Source: Henningerozyma blattae CBS 6284 (Eukaryota; Ascomycota; Saccharomycetes; Saccharomycetales; Saccharomycetaceae). From it: a stretch of DNA of 64,000 nucleotides. The stretch is from positions 823,501 to 887,500 of the forward strand of contig NC_020188.1 in assembly GCF_000315915.1 (NCBI RefSeq), in the 5' to 3' direction. Below, one piece after another: positions 30,972 to 40,266 of the stretch. A program made the translations under genes and the position numbers. Position 1 is the first letter of the stretch, and each line of letters starts with the position of its first letter. Under the pieces are notes generated by a model. It worked only from the letters and a program-made list of their open reading frames with translations, was not told where the DNA came from and did not search any database.

Positions 30972-33431
30972 TTAAATACCCATTTCACTTAGTAATTCCC
31001 TCCAACTACTACCGACCAATGCACGCATATTACGTTCATGTTCTATAACTTGCTTTCTATTCCATGCATACACAAAAAGATCAGTAGTTCCTTCAATTTT
31101 TTGCTTGGTTTGATCTTTTTCTTTCATAGTGGTACCAGTGATACCTTCTGTATTCTTAGATTCACTCAACTCTAAATAAAAAACGCTCCAATGTTGTTTC
31201 CAAATACTAACATCCCATGAAACACCTTTTAATGCTAATGTCATTGTCCATATTAGAATATTATGGTTATTCTTCGTTAATCGTTTATATGCTTCATTAT
31301 AATCCTCAGAACTATCTACCGGGGTTATAAGTAGCTTAATGAAGTTTATAATTTTTTCAATGTTATTTGTTATATGTCTATCGATTGTCTTTTTATTGTT
31401 ACTATATTTTAAATAACTGTGCATTGTCTGTTTTAGTAGTTCGCAATCCAATAATAATTGTTCTCCAATGTTATTAACTTCTATACTATTCATACTAATA
31501 TTTTTTAACGTAGCTGTTGATGTAGCAGTTGTACTAATTGGTCTATTACCATAAGGAGGCTTCGGAAGTAAAAGTTTGATAATATGGTAGGTAAATTCTT
31601 GACTTATCATCTCAATCAGTTTATCAAGAAAATTCCACTTATAGACTTCTCTATTGAAACCTTTTAAGATTTTATCAATTATGTTTTCATTTCTTTCTGT
31701 AACTTCGGTCTCTAAATTGTGAACTTGCATGCTTTTTCTCATTGTAACCATATATCTGCTATAATCTTCAATTAAAATCCTTTTCCAATCGACATTATCG
31801 AACTCTCTCCAAATGAATTGTAATTCACTCCCAATAATACGTTTCATTAACACTTTATTGCCCTTATTTAAAATTTCTTCATATACTTTATCCAGCTTGC
31901 TAAAAATTTTGTTACATTTGTCATTACCTGTTAATTCTTGAATTTTATCTTGCAATTGTTTGATTGTAGTATTGCAATAATCGGCAGTATTGATTAAAAG
32001 AATTGTAAATTTGATTGTTTCATCTTTATTATCAATGGCTACATTATCAGGTATTAGTATTGGGTATAAAATTTTATTACAGTATTCAATCAACCATTTA
32101 CAAAAAAGCCTGCTCATTTCTTTTATCAGATTTTCATTTTCTTTACCTTTATTGTTTGTGTTTATAGAATTTGTTTCGCCTGTTAGCTCAATTGTTTGTC
32201 TTAAGATGTTACGGTAGTTACGAAATAAATCAGCGCTAGAGGGAACTACAGTATAATTCTCTTGGTTTTCATCAGAATCACTCGAGGTGCCCATACGTAA
32301 ATACTTTAGCATATTGTCTTTCATAATTTTATCTTGATATTGAATCCATAAAACTAAATAAGGTTCAAAAGTTTTTGAAATTTTGTCACATTTTAATTGT
32401 TGTGAAAATCTAACATCAATATATTTTTCAAATTCAATAGTTGTTTGCATACAATTCATAAATAGATCAATTTTTTTACTGCCTACGGTATTAGTAGACA
32501 CTGAACTTGAATTTGTTGTTGAGAATTCTCTTTTTAACAAAATTTGAAGATCTTTTATTGTCTTTTCATAAAATAAAGTGGTTAGTCGAATTGACATTTT
32601 CCATTCTACTTTAAAAAATTTATTATAATCGGTATTAAACTTATTTAAAATTTTTTTAAAATAAATATATCTTCTTGATAAATTTTCCAAACTACCTGCT
32701 TCGTCATCAATTTGAAAAATTTCATTAATTTCATACATCAATTTGTTTAATATCTCATCAATTAATTTTATCTTTAAGCCTTCTTTGCTATTATTGTCTA
32801 TAATTTCACAAGCACCAGATTTCAATTCTTTCTCCCAATGTGACATTGCTTCCTCACCTAAAGTAGAATTATTATTATTAATAATTTTTTTGAAGATATT
32901 CAATATATTATCAAAAATTTCTACATTTAGTTTATTAATGTTATTAATTAACTGGTTAATCATATCAATATTTTTAAACTTAATGAAATTATTTTCCATT
33001 AATGAATTCATTATCTTATATGATGAAATCATGGCAATAAATGATCTTTTATGGCTTAAAACTCTACAGTCATTATAACAATCGATTAATATTTTCAAAT
33101 TCTGATAAAAATTCAAACTGGATGTTAAATTTTTTTTACTTTGATCTAATTCATTAATATTTACAGTGAAGTCGTTAATATTCGAGTTCGTACTATCACT
33201 AATTTCTCTAATTTTATTTAAATTATTAAATATTTCTTTCATCCCAATTTCGTCAGCTGACATGTTATAATTGTGATTTTCCATTAAATTCTCTTCGATC
33301 TCATTTTTCAATTTTAATCTATAATTTTTTGTTAAATTAATCAATGAATCAATATTTTCAATAGATTCTCTTTGGGCCAAAATGATTGTAATATCTTCAA
33401 TTGGATCATAATCTTTTGAAGTAGAAATCAT
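30972..33431 (-). CDS. VPS53: GARP tethering complex subunit Vps53
   Basis: The 819-aa protein is a subunit of GARP (Vps51-54), which tethers endosome-derived vesicles at the trans-Golgi. The N-terminus (YDPIEDITIILAQRESIENIDSLI) and following coiled coil are typical of Vps53. The C-terminal segment includes KLLLPKPPYGNRPIST and the helical end TMALKGVSWDVSIWK. Length matches S. cerevisiae Vps53 (822 aa). A Reb1 site lies 168 bp upstream of the ATG. This is the last member of the YJL036W-YJL029C block. Confidence 0.94.
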   Translation of the reverse strand: MISTSKDYDPIEDITIILAQRESIENIDSLINLTKNYRLKLKNEIEENLMENHNYNMSADEIGMKEIFNNLNKIREISDSTNSNINDFTVNINELDQSKKNLTSSLNFYQNLKILIDCYNDCRVLSHKRSFIAMISSYKIMNSLMENNFIKFKNIDMINQLINNINKLNVEIFDNILNIFKKIINNNNSTLGEEAMSHWEKELKSGACEIIDNNSKEGLKIKLIDEILNKLMYEINEIFQIDDEAGSLENLSRRYIYFKKILNKFNTDYNKFFKVEWKMSIRLTTLFYEKTIKDLQILLKREFSTTNSSSVSTNTVGSKKIDLFMNCMQTTIEFEKYIDVRFSQQLKCDKISKTFEPYLVLWIQYQDKIMKDNMLKYLRMGTSSDSDENQENYTVVPSSADLFRNYRNILRQTIELTGETNSINTNNKGKENENLIKEMSRLFCKWLIEYCNKILYPILIPDNVAIDNKDETIKFTILLINTADYCNTTIKQLQDKIQELTGNDKCNKIFSKLDKVYEEILNKGNKVLMKRIIGSELQFIWREFDNVDWKRILIEDYSRYMVTMRKSMQVHNLETEVTERNENIIDKILKGFNREVYKWNFLDKLIEMISQEFTYHIIKLLLPKPPYGNRPISTTATSTATLKNISMNSIEVNNIGEQLLLDCELLKQTMHSYLKYSNNKKTIDRHITNNIEKIINFIKLLITPVDSSEDYNEAYKRLTKNNHNILIWTMTLALKGVSWDVSIWKQHWSVFYLELSESKNTEGITGTTMKEKDQTKQKIEGTTDLFVYAWNRKQVIEHERNMRALVGSSWRELLSEMGI

Positions 33432-33598
33432 TTCGATCTTCTGAACTCTAGTGAAAAAAATGCAACTAGAATAAACTACTATTTGTATGATATAATCTGG
33501 TTCTGAATAACAATATATTCCTACATTTGTATATTTTTAATGACGGTCTTTTTAAAAACTATTAAAGGGGAATTTCAATTCTCAAACAAAATGAAGCG

Positions 33599-33605
33599 TT
33601 ACCCG
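33599..33605 (-). promoter_or_regulatory. Reb1 site, VPS53 promoter
   Basis: TTACCCG on the plus strand, CGGGTAA in the direction of VPS53, about 168 bp upstream of its ATG. Confidence 0.6.
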
Positions 33606-34352
33606 GCAAAAACTATTTTAAGTAACTATCTTAAACTTAAAGTATATATATATATTAGCTTTTTATATCAGAAACGTATTTTTAAATATTTGGATTGAAG
33701 TACATAAAACAGTTGGATTGTAAATTCTCTCTTTACCTTCTGTTTTTTTTAATTTTTGATATATTGTAAAGAAATATTTAAATTTTTTAATTATGATTGT
33801 TTTTTTTCCAAATCAAAAGCAACTTAATATAATTTGTAATTAACTTTTTCACTCAAGTTTTTCCAGTTTAATATTTAGAAGGCTAGTTAAATTTCTTGTA
33901 TTGTAACAATAACTAATATTAGAACTATTTCATTAAATACAACTCAACAAAAATATCAGAATTGAATTTCATACAAAATTAAGCTACCAATAACAAACAT
34001 TCAAAACAGGGTAAACAACACAACAAAGTTAAATACTCTTAGAAAAAATCATCTAGTAAACATGAATCAATGTTCTTTGTCTTTGCTGAGAATATTAATG
34101 TAAATTATTACGTGCTAAATAACAGTTATTTTACATTTTTATTCATCCAATTTTTTTTTTTAGAATTTTCATAATAATCAAGAATGGCAAAATAAAAATT
34201 TTAATATAAGAATAATTTTTATTAATAGAATTATATATTCCTATCATATGTATAATATTTGAAAATTTGTCATAAAAAAATAAATTCAGTATCAAAAGTT
34301 TAAAAAGAAATATCAATAAACAAATATTAAAAAATAAATTAACACTCGGGAC

Positions 34353-34359
34353 AAAAAAA
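34353..34359 (-). terminator. Pol III terminator of tRNA-Met
   Basis: Seven consecutive T on the minus strand begin five bases after the last tRNA base. Confidence 0.8.
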
Positions 34360-34363
34360 GAAA

Positions 34364-34440
34364 TGCTCCGGGGAGAGGTTCGAACTCTCGACCTTCAGAT
34401 TATGAGACTGACGCTTCTTACCGACTGAGCTACCGGAAGC
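34364..34440 (-). tRNA. Elongator tRNA-Met (CAU), with unusual acceptor region
   Basis: The minus strand reads GCTTCCGG-TAGCTCAGTCGG at the 5' end, then CAGTCTCATAATCTG (anticodon loop CTCATAA, anticodon CAT), and a T-arm GAGAG-TTCGAAC-CTCTC. The discriminator is A; no CCA is encoded and there is no intron. Identity is elongator Met by similarity of the anticodon arm and T-arm to the yeast gene. At 77 nt it is long. There are eight bases before T8-A9 and eight after the T-stem, so the acceptor stem pairs either as 8 bp with a C-C mismatch or as 7 bp with a bulged T and a loose C. The D-stem second strand reads AAGC, giving a C-A at its last pair. It may be functional or an early pseudogene. 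Confidence 0.85.
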
Positions 34441-34569
34441 TACGGTTTTCTATGTATTTATTGTATACCAACTTAGGAGTACGATACATTTGAATAGTAA
34501 CTACCAAAACTTAACTTAACAACCTTATTAACTTAACACCAGTTAATACTTCGAACTTACGAATATAAT

Positions 34570-34873
34570 TGTTGTTCTTTTTAAACTAAATAACTATATG
34601 AAAGAACTATAAATTTATGTCTTAAGTCTCGAAAAGCTGGCCTTTAAATACTTTTCAAAGGTCAACGCCAGCTTTTCCATTTTACTTTAATTGGACTGTT
34701 TGTAAACTTCCTTACAAGGGTAGGAGTGCACAGTTTAATTAATGCTGGCTAACTAGTAGAGATTATGCATCGAACCGATATTCACAGGTATGCAACTAGC
34801 AGTTGCTCAGTGTTATGTATAATTTCTAGTTAGCAACTTGTAGATGAGTATAAAGTCAATCTCGTCTACAACA
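34570..34873. mobile_element. Solo-LTR-like segment (TGTTGT...ACAACA), 304 bp, degenerate
   Basis: The segment starts TGTTGT and ends ACAACA, the inverted terminal bases typical of Ty LTRs, and its length fits the LTR range of about 250-370 bp. It begins 130 bp upstream of the tRNA-Met gene, where Ty elements preferentially insert. It contains an internal hairpin (34631-34677). No 5-bp target duplication is visible (ATAAT before, TGATT after), and no second copy is in the window, so the call is tentative and orientation is unresolved. Confidence 0.4.
34631..34677. repeat. Inverted repeat, 11-bp arms
   Basis: GAAAAGCTGGC at 34631-34641 and its exact complement GCCAGCTTTTC at 34667-34677, with an inner CCTTT/AAAGG pair in the 25-base loop. 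Confidence 0.85.
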
Positions 34874-35020
34874 TGATTTTTTGTAATACGAGACTAACAG
34901 GACAAGGATGGTGTTTCAGAGTTCGGATGGTACTGAGATCAGTAGTTACAGGTTGTATTACACAAGATTATTGTATCTCCCCTTAGTCCTTCTCTATATA
35001 GTATATAATAGTATATTGAT

Positions 35021-35329
35021 CTATACATGCTCCTTAGATACTTCTTTAGAGCTAGTCAGTTCTGGGTGTATAGTTACAAGATACGGTACCCTCATTGAAG
35101 CCTGGGTGTCATTCTTACTAATAGGTGTCCGAGATGAACCAGAAGTGGGTGCAGATTCAGTGGTTACAGTTGATGTTCCACGCCTACTGAATAGTTGTTT
35201 CTCAGCTGTGGTCAGCTGATCTGTCCTCTCTCGAGGCTTCTCTTGTACTGATTTCTTGTAAGTATTACGTGAAAGGCGACGGCGCTTAGACGGTTTTACA
35301 ACATGATTGTGTTGATCTTGGACCAGGCA
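35021..35329 (-). pseudogene. Minus-strand coding relic of 102 codons, possibly retroelement-derived
   Basis: Between stops at 35330-35332 and 35021-35023 the minus strand is open for 102 codons. Its composition is protein-like: a basic block (VKPSKRRRLSRNTYKKS) followed by a Ser/Thr-rich stretch (TDQLTTAEKQLFSRRGTSTV) and a C-terminus (VPYLVTIHPELTSSKEVSKE). The opposite strand is also open but reads as hydrophobic nonsense. There is no ATG near the start, so it is a fragment. A basic block then Ser/Thr-rich linker resembles the region between integrase and reverse transcriptase in Ty1/copia elements, but no catalytic motif is present. Confidence 0.3.
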
Positions 35330-37891
35330 CTAACCTCAGTTAGCCAACTGAAACATTCAAATTCTTATACACCCTAATGCTCTATATACTTCCAATCTAG
35401 TATATCAACTCTTCTAGATATAAAATACTTCAAGACTCGTGCATCCTACTTATCAACAATACGTTACGCATTGCTCCAATCAATACTTCAACACTGTCTT
35501 AACATACAAGGCATATTAATCACGAGCCTCATAACCAAGAGGAAAATCCTGTTGCAAAGGATATATTGTTTAAATAACATCTTGTTTTATCTCACCCCTC
35601 ATGTTATGTGTTTGTCATCCAAACTTAAAATCATATATAAACCATATCAAACCATAATTCTTTAGATCTTAGTGCATGACTCTCCTCAATAATAATAAAC
35701 CACTTAACAAGTCGTGTAATCATTCTATATTCTTCTTTATATTCTTTCTCTTCCTTATTTAACTTAGCATTAACTACTGCTTGAGTCATATCTCACCACT
35801 GAGCTGCTATTTCTCTTCTATTACTAACTTTATATAGTGTCTTATCTTATCCTAGACACTGTTTCTTTCTTATCTTTCTCATATCATCTCATTCTTTGTT
35901 GACCCATCTTTATCAACAATTGTTTCGTTAAAGAAACGGTATATATCTAGTAAGATATTGACATTAGTTGCTTTCCTTCAATTATCCTATTCTTTAAATG
36001 CTATTTTTTGAGATGTTGTCTAGTCTATTTTGTGTGGAATACCAGGTGAACTGAACTTAAATTTAAATTATTCTTGTAACTTCTTTTATGCTGGCAAACC
36101 TTGCGACACAAGGTATTAGAGCATCACTATATCATATATTTTTGTTATAAAATGTTCTAAGAATTACCAAATGTCTCTTGCATCTAAAAATGACTTATCA
36201 AAAAGGAGAAAGCTACAAGGGCTGGTTATATGACTACTTGTGAGATACAATAATTCACAGAAGGTAAAATCCAATAGATAGTTACTAATCAGGTTTCTAA
36301 TCCTTCTAAATTATTTAGTAAAGAAGCTACCAATGTTATAATAAGCCCTCTTCATTAAGTAACTCCGTATCCATCTTATCACTTTATCCGTGACGTATGT
36401 ATAGAGGGTTCTGTAACTTGATTTATGACAATATTTTTCTTATTTTAAAGTTAATGAAATTGATGATTTGATACCGTAATATCTACTTCAACCATGTACC
36501 AATGCTACAAAAAATATAACCTCCAACTAACAGTCCAAGGAGAAAGGCATAAGGAGATGAATATTTTTGCTATATAGGAGAAGATTGGTTAGAACTTGAT
36601 GAATTTTTTGTAGAATTATACTAAGGAGATCAGGAAGTAATGACATCTGATAAAATTGTCTTACTAGTAGACAGGTGGGGCACAATTAGTGGAACAGACA
36701 GTTTTCCGAATAATCACATTAACAGAAGTATATAAAACTTGTAGGGAAAACACTTTTTGACCTTAATCAAAAGTAAGGGAAGAGAAGTTTAAAGACATGT
36801 TTCAATTTAACTCTACTAGAATTACGGTCAGACCTTCTAAACTGCCGTTACTTATTAAATGGTCATTAAACTAACTTCATTCATTTAAAGCTAGTAGATG
36901 ATACTGTAAAGAAAGGTTACTATATAATTCTCTAGTTTTATAATATCCGAGTTTAGCTCAATCGTACCATGAGTATTTTCTCGTTATTTATTTTCTTGTC
37001 AGTGGCTTCACTCTTAGCATTGTGCCATTAATATGACTCCTCGGGTCTCCTAGAGACTCTGTCCTTTCTAGCTGTAAAACATTTCCAGGTATTCAACAAA
37101 GTCAAGTGATTTTTTTTTTATTTTTTTTTGGCAAGATTCCAATAAACGAACTATTATCTGATTGTAAAATAAATTAGATACAAAAAGGTTCAACTTTGTC
37201 TGGAAAATCAAATCTCAGTCCAAACCAATAACCTAAATAACTCAAATCAGTAAAGTTGATTATTTTTTCTCGAGACATGAAACATATGTTTAAAGTTGAA
37301 GAGCCAAAGTTGTGGCTAAAAACCACAGTTGTAGATAGCTGTGCACATTGTACCACAGTTGGAATAAGGGATAATTGGCTACAAAATAGATATATATTAC
37401 AATTTCACTGACATAAATAGTTTCGAAAGATTAATAAAGTAAGCATAAGCCAACTAAAATAGGAGATTACATAAAAGTCTATCGGAACTAATTGCCAAGC
37501 AAAATATACCTTAATGTATATATTTCTACTAAACGAGTAATTGAAGTATACAAACGTATTGCTTAGCAAACGATATTATGCATCTAACCAACAACACACA
37601 GATATATTTTCTTGCCCTCCTATTATTTTGCCTATATGGCTTCTCTTAGTTACCGCCAAGTATGGCTTTGTTTGTAATGTATACGTAAAAAATTTTTTTT
37701 TGCATCTTTTCTTTTTAATATCTAACGTTTCTTTTTTATCGTTACTTGTTATCGTCGTATCTGCCACATTCGGCGATTTCTGATAGCACTGGGTCTGCCT
37801 ATCGCAGTAAATCTCGTAGTCATAGGTAATGTATGCCCGGAGAAGTAAGAGCGCGCGTTTCTTGTTTTCGCGGTGAGGACAAATGACACGG

Positions 37892-37898
37892 TGAGTCA
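37892..37898 (+). promoter_or_regulatory. Gcn4 site (TGAGTCA)
   Basis: An exact TGAGTCA lies 146 bp upstream of the ATG at 38044, a usual position for a functional Gcn4 site. Confidence 0.6.
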
Positions 37899-38043
37899 CA
37901 ACTGTCAGATATTTTAATTATTACTCATCGCTAAATGAAAAATTTCGAATGTTAAGAATGAGAAAAAAAGTATAAAAACTAATTGAAAGTGGAGGTTTTT
38001 AATTGGGCGTATTGTATAAGTATCTTAATATAGCTATTTTTTT

Positions 38044-38934
38044 ATGGAGCAAAACAGTAAGCCAAGTTTAGTTAGTCACAACGTTCCAATCATAATCACA
38101 CCCAAGATGTCACAAACTAAAGTCATATCAATAATACGGCCAGCTCCAGAATGCACCCTCGATAACAAAGTCCCTGAAGAAACCACCAGCCAATTGAACA
38201 TTACAGAAACTATCTACAACATGTCAAATACCAACGTTGAAATATTGACTCAAATCGTCAAAGAATTGAGTGTTTCCATTTGTAAACCGATCCATGAATT
38301 TCTTGATAATATATTAGAGAAATTCATGTTCCCTAAATCTACAATGAAATTGACCTCAAATGATATCAACATCTTGGGCAATGCAAGAATATTGGAAATC
38401 ATTTATTTGAATAGTTTGATCGACAAAAATGTATTGAATAATTACATTTATCCTATCAAAGAAGACAAATCCAATTTGATTGATTTGATCAATGTCTTAC
38501 AAAGAATCCACGAGATATTAATAATGTTTCTAAATGAATTAAATCAATCGATCAATCATAACGACTTCATCAAAGAATTTCTCATTCATGAATTATTGAA
38601 TTTCGAAACTATTTTCAAATCATTCAAGAAATTCGATTCCATCATGATTAAATTATTTGAATCCTTCCAATTAACCGTCAAACATATAAATATAGAATTC
38701 AGCGTCAACCAATGTCTGCTGACAGAAATTCAAACTTTTATAAAAGAAAACAAGTCAATGTACAATCAATTGATCATCAATTCAAATGGGTTTGTCGAAT
38801 ATTGTAAGATAAACGAAATCCCACGCACATCCTCTCTTTCTGTAAAGGCTAATATTATCAACGACCATCGCTTCAACTTATTCATTAACAAAAGAAAGGA
38901 TGAGTTGCAATTAACAGCTAGAAGAATTTTTTGA
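38044..38934 (+). CDS. Orphan helical protein, 296 aa; unrecognised
   Basis: The frame starts MEQNSKPSLVSHNV; the first ATG follows a T-run, and a second ATG at 38107 (MSQTKVISII) has a better context, so the protein may be 275 aa. Residues 50-240 are Leu/Ile/Asn-rich and strongly helical (ILTQIVKELSVSICKPIHEF, LIDLINVLQRIHEILIMFLN, FLIHELLNFETIFKSFKKF). The C-terminus is basic (FINKRKDELQLTARRIF). There is no signal peptide, membrane span or catalytic motif. It lies 1.3 kb before PBP2 on the same strand. Helical composition would suit a complex subunit or coiled-coil adaptor; I do not assign a function. Confidence 0.75.
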   Translation: MEQNSKPSLVSHNVPIIITPKMSQTKVISIIRPAPECTLDNKVPEETTSQLNITETIYNMSNTNVEILTQIVKELSVSICKPIHEFLDNILEKFMFPKSTMKLTSNDINILGNARILEIIYLNSLIDKNVLNNYIYPIKEDKSNLIDLINVLQRIHEILIMFLNELNQSINHNDFIKEFLIHELLNFETIFKSFKKFDSIMIKLFESFQLTVKHINIEFSVNQCLLTEIQTFIKENKSMYNQLIINSNGFVEYCKINEIPRTSSLSVKANIINDHRFNLFINKRKDELQLTARRIF

Positions 38935-39050
38935 ATTCTTGTGGCTCATTTAATTTTATTTATTCTTAAATTTTTTTCCTTAGTATTTTTTTCCCTCACT
39001 ATATATACACACACGCGCTTTATACACTTTATAATAATAACTCTAATAAT

Positions 39051-39085
39051 AACATAACATAACATAACATAACATAACATAACAT
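39051..39085. repeat. (AACAT)7 microsatellite
   Basis: Seven perfect AACAT units. Confidence 0.95.
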
Positions 39086-40120
39086 ACAATAACATCGTTT
39101 AATAGTATATGATATATAACAATGGCATATCACCTAAAAATGAAAAGTATACAACCCTGGGCTCCACACACATAACCCTAGGCCTTCTCCGCGTTCTGAG
39201 CCCTCAAATGGAAATGCGCCACGACCCGCAAATACAAGCCGAATAAAATCCGCTACGGCTCCGTCTTTGCCCCTCAGTTTACCCCCACATTTAATTATCT
39301 GCAATACACCCCTCTGGGCACACTGCAGCCTGTTCTGTACCTTGGGATGACGAACCGAGATTTTCTACAGGAATGTCTGTGGACTGCGGCACAATCAATG
39401 TTCAAAGAATAAACTGTGCAAAATGACTGATCGGGACACTGTGCCCATATATGGAAACTAGGAAAATGAAGTTTGAAAAAGAAAAAATTAAAAATTAATT
39501 TTTCAATTTTTTGTTTTGAACTGGGAAAATTGAAAAAATGAAATATGGGAAAATTAAATAGGAACTCTCCCATTGAATAAAATAGAATGCAAATAGAGAT
39601 GATGAATATAGAAATTTGAAAATTTGGAAACTCTGGGACAAAAAAAAAAAAAAAAAATTAAAAAACTAGAAACTAATAAATACATTTGAGTTCTTTAAAA
39701 ATTACGCCAGGTACTTTAAGGCCAAGAAACAAGGATTAGAACTATATAGGATTCGGATTTGATTCTATACACAACAATTGTCAACCACTATTAGTACTCT
39801 CTACAACTTCCATTGAGACGATTTAGTGAGAGTTTCAAGAAACAGAAACACTTCCTGTCTTGATAAAATTTTTTTCTTCTATCAGATTTCATTTAAATAG
39901 GGATCTTTATCTCAATCAAATATACCTTCTACTACTACTATAGACTCTATCTTTTCCCGTTTCCCTTTCCCTTTTTTCTAATATTATTTATTTTTTTTTT
40001 CGCATTTGCATTTGCATTTTTTTTTAAATCCTTCCTTAATAGATAATCATAATAAATATTATCACGACAATAATTCAATTGTAATTGAAAGAATCTAAAC
40101 GTGAGTAAAGATTGAAAACC

Positions 40121-40229
40121 ACAGACACAGACACAGACACAGACACAGACACAGACACAGACACATACACAGACACATACACAGACACATACACACACAC
40201 ACATACACACACACATACACACACACACG
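40121..40229. repeat. (ACAGAC)n / (ACACAT) tract in the PBP2 leader
   Basis: About 109 bp of CA-based hexanucleotide repeats, first ACAGAC units then mixed ACACAT/ACACAC. It ends 37 bp before the PBP2 ATG, so it is very likely transcribed as 5' leader. Confidence 0.92.
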
Positions 40230-40266
40230 CAAAACCCAAACCACTCATTCACATTTGTTATTTATA

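Larger units (their letters stand above)
33432..34363. other. VPS53 upstream region
   Basis: AT-rich spacer to the tRNA gene. A Reb1 motif TTACCCG occurs at 33599-33605. The T-run of the tRNA terminator (minus strand) lies at 34353-34359. I see no gene in it. Confidence 0.5.
34441..38043. other. 3.6 kb gene-poor region upstream of tRNA-Met
   Basis: It holds an LTR-like segment (34570-34873), a minus-strand coding relic (35021-35329) and near its right end a Gcn4 site (37892-37898). The remainder (about 35330-37880) has dense stops. I could read no recognisable gag, pol or host protein, only scattered short frames. It is probably a graveyard of old insertions beside a tRNA gene. Confidence 0.5.
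38935..40266. other. PBP2 upstream region with pentanucleotide, GC-rich patch and CA-rich leader
   Basis: From left to right: (AACAT)7 at 39051-39085; a GC-richer block at about 39150-39300 with AACCCT at 39153 and 39174; poly-A at 39639-39656; and a hexanucleotide tract at 40121-40229 immediately before the PBP2 ATG. No open frame with coding character is present. The GC-rich block could be a promoter or a non-coding RNA, but I see no box motifs to support the latter. Confidence 0.5.

Noticed and set aside
34908..35219. Plus-strand 103-codon hydrophobic frame.
   Set aside because: It is the reverse complement of the more protein-like minus-strand frame at 35021-35329 and has the composition of an antisense shadow.
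36085..36110. AAGGTATTAGAGCATC as a retrotransposon primer-binding site.
   Set aside because: It is not preceded by an LTR ending in CA with a matching partner, and I could not match it to the 3' end of a yeast tRNA.
36950..36990. TTAGCTCAATCG, an A-box-like sequence suggesting a tRNA.
   Set aside because: No B-box or cloverleaf follows within tRNA range.
37576..37899. Minus-strand frame of 107 codons before the orphan at 38044.
   Set aside because: Low-information composition, overlaps the probable promoter with the Gcn4 site, and no family similarity was seen.
40121..40229. CA-rich tract as telomere-like or CRISPR-like repeat.
   Set aside because: It is a simple hexanucleotide microsatellite with no spacers and no telomeric unit.
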